NCBI RefSeq assembly: GCF_040779325.2
Contig: NZ_JBFONT020000002.1
Span: 886,225-950,224 of the forward strand
DNA: 64,000 nucleotides
Origin: Aestuariibius violaceus
GTDB taxonomy: Bacteria; Pseudomonadota; Alphaproteobacteria; Rhodobacterales; Rhodobacteraceae
Reading direction: 5' to 3'
Shown: positions 63,273-64,000 of the stretch, in pieces
Layout of the letters: the number at the start of each line of letters is the position of its first letter
Position numbering within the stretch: position 1 is the first letter of the stretch
Notes under the pieces: model-generated
Database searches by the model: none
What the model saw: the letters and a program-made list of their open reading frames with translations, nothing else
Told to the model about the DNA's origin: nothing
Made by a program: the position numbers and the translations under genes

Positions 63273-64000
63273 GCTGATTCTGTGGAAAAACAACGTGTTG
63301 CGCGTGCAGAAAGTGGTGCGCTGAACTGAGCGCGAGTGCCTTACTGGTCAGGCTTTGCGCGTTTGCTGCGGTGCGGGAAAGATCTTCGCGAGCTTCCTCA
63401 GGTTCTGGGCGGTAGCAGCGAGGAGGAATTCGTCGTTTGCGCCGCATGGGCCGCGTAGTCGGAGGCGGCCCAGGCCGAGGATGCGTTTGAGGTGGGCAAA
63501 TGGCATCTCGACCTTCTTTCTCAGCTTCATCGAGATGTCGTACTGGCGCGTCTTGGCGATGTCCCGGGCGACCTGGCGGGCGTCTTCATGTTCTTCGCGG
63601 GTGATCTTGCGGGCAGCGGCGTTGGGGCAGCACTTAGCTTTGGACGGGCAGGCCTGACAAACTTCTTTCAAGGCGCGATAGCGAGCGGTGCCTTTGCCGG
63701 TCGGCCCACGGTTGGGGTCCGAGTAATTGCGACGGAACTGCTTCAGCGCGTGGCCCTCAGGGCAGATGTATTGATCGTTCTGGGCGTCCCACTCGAAGTC
63801 GGCGCGCGTCCAGGTACCGTCGTTACGCCCAGACTTATCGAACACCGGAATGTGAGGCGCGATCTTGCGATCGACCAGCCATCCCAGAAGCGGCCCGGTG
63901 CCATAGGCGGTGTCAGCGATCAGCCGTTCTGGATGAAGATCGAACCGTTTCTTCACCCGCCTCAGCATTGTCTTGGTTGATCCAACCTCGGCCTGCCTGA
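63273..64000 (-). mobile_element. IS1182-like element, cut by the window edge
   Basis: The left terminus GCTGATTCTGTGGAAAAACA resembles the ends of the complete element at 46278-47831 (GCTGATTCCGTTGAAAAACT) in about 17 of 20 positions. It encloses the C-terminal part of a related but different transposase and runs off the window. Confidence 0.75.
63348..64000 (-). CDS. IS1182 family transposase, C-terminal part
   Basis: The frame is open to the right edge, so the N-terminal part is outside the window; about 217 residues are visible. It shares the second half of the DDE domain with the complete copy: 'DTAYGTGPLLGWLVDRKIAPHIPVFDKSGR', 'CQACPSKAKCCPNAAA' and 'KKVEMPFAHLKRILGLGRLRLRGPCGANDEF'. 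Differences from the first copy show it is a distinct element, not a recent duplicate. Confidence 0.9.
   Translation of the reverse strand, partial: RQAEVGSTKTMLRRVKKRFDLHPERLIADTAYGTGPLLGWLVDRKIAPHIPVFDKSGRNDGTWTRADFEWDAQNDQYICPEGHALKQFRRNYSDPNRGPTGKGTARYRALKEVCQACPSKAKCCPNAAARKITREEHEDARQVARDIAKTRQYDISMKLRKKVEMPFAHLKRILGLGRLRLRGPCGANDEFLLAATAQNLRKLAKIFPAPQQTRKA

Overview
The window looks like a chromosome segment of an alphaproteobacterium of the Rhodobacteraceae (Roseobacter/Paracoccus type). The evidence is high GC, a SUF Fe-S operon headed by a single-cysteine IscR-type regulator, an L-rhamnose locus in the rhizobial rhaRSTPQUK/rhaDI order, and a NasTS-controlled nitrate assimilation operon. 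I cannot name the species.

Layout. 1-889: a secreted SMP-30-like beta-propeller protein, cut by the window edge. 1090-4379: a cluster of AraC-type genes: one complete gene, an HTH-less relative, and a tandem pair with nearly identical C-termini. 4747-5002: tRNA-Arg(CCG) flanked by inverted repeats, with a 44-nt 5' fragment of a second copy. 5109-6535: a lipoprotein and a LysR regulator. 6532-16904: the minus-strand suf cluster (iscR, NifS-type desulfurase, sufB, several extra genes including a FkbM methyltransferase between duplicated ybjQ ends, sufC, sufD, a Yip1-like gene, sufS). 17067-18698: an alpha/beta hydrolase and a GNAT enzyme. 18827-21474: a membrane protein, a long spacer with a terminator-like hairpin, and icd. 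21766-25148: an AraC gene facing an SDR/CMD/Atu4866-like operon, and a short MarR. 25361-36021: L-rhamnose uptake and catabolism. 36272-43000: an accessory region with a short tyrosine recombinase, assorted small enzymes, an AraC gene and a broken EamA transporter. 43514-46130: a two-subunit molybdenum hydroxylase. 46278-47831: a complete IS1182-like element. 48631-62063: nitrate assimilation. 62393-63109: an SDR. 63273-end: a second IS1182-like element cut by the window edge.

How the genes work together. The suf genes build Fe-S clusters under IscR; a perfect 15-bp palindrome between iscR and the divergent hydrolase gene is the likely operator. In the rhamnose locus the ABC transporter RhaSTPQ brings in sugar, RhaU and RhaI convert it, RhaK phosphorylates it and RhaD is a fused aldolase/dehydrogenase; a perfect 27-bp palindrome between rhaR and rhaD is the likely RhaR operator. 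In the nitrate operon NasS (cytoplasmic sensor) and NasT (ANTAR RNA-binding regulator) precede a leader that carries two hairpins with hexanucleotide loops having A at position 1 and G at position 4, then a terminator with an overlapping alternative hairpin. Behind it lie nrtA, nrtB, a fused double ATPase, a Vitreoscilla-type globin, nirB, nirD, nasA and cysG.

The most rewarding parts for a second look are the NasT leader RNA, the embedded globin, the gene insertions inside the suf operon, the homogenised AraC pair and the tRNA-Arg scar.
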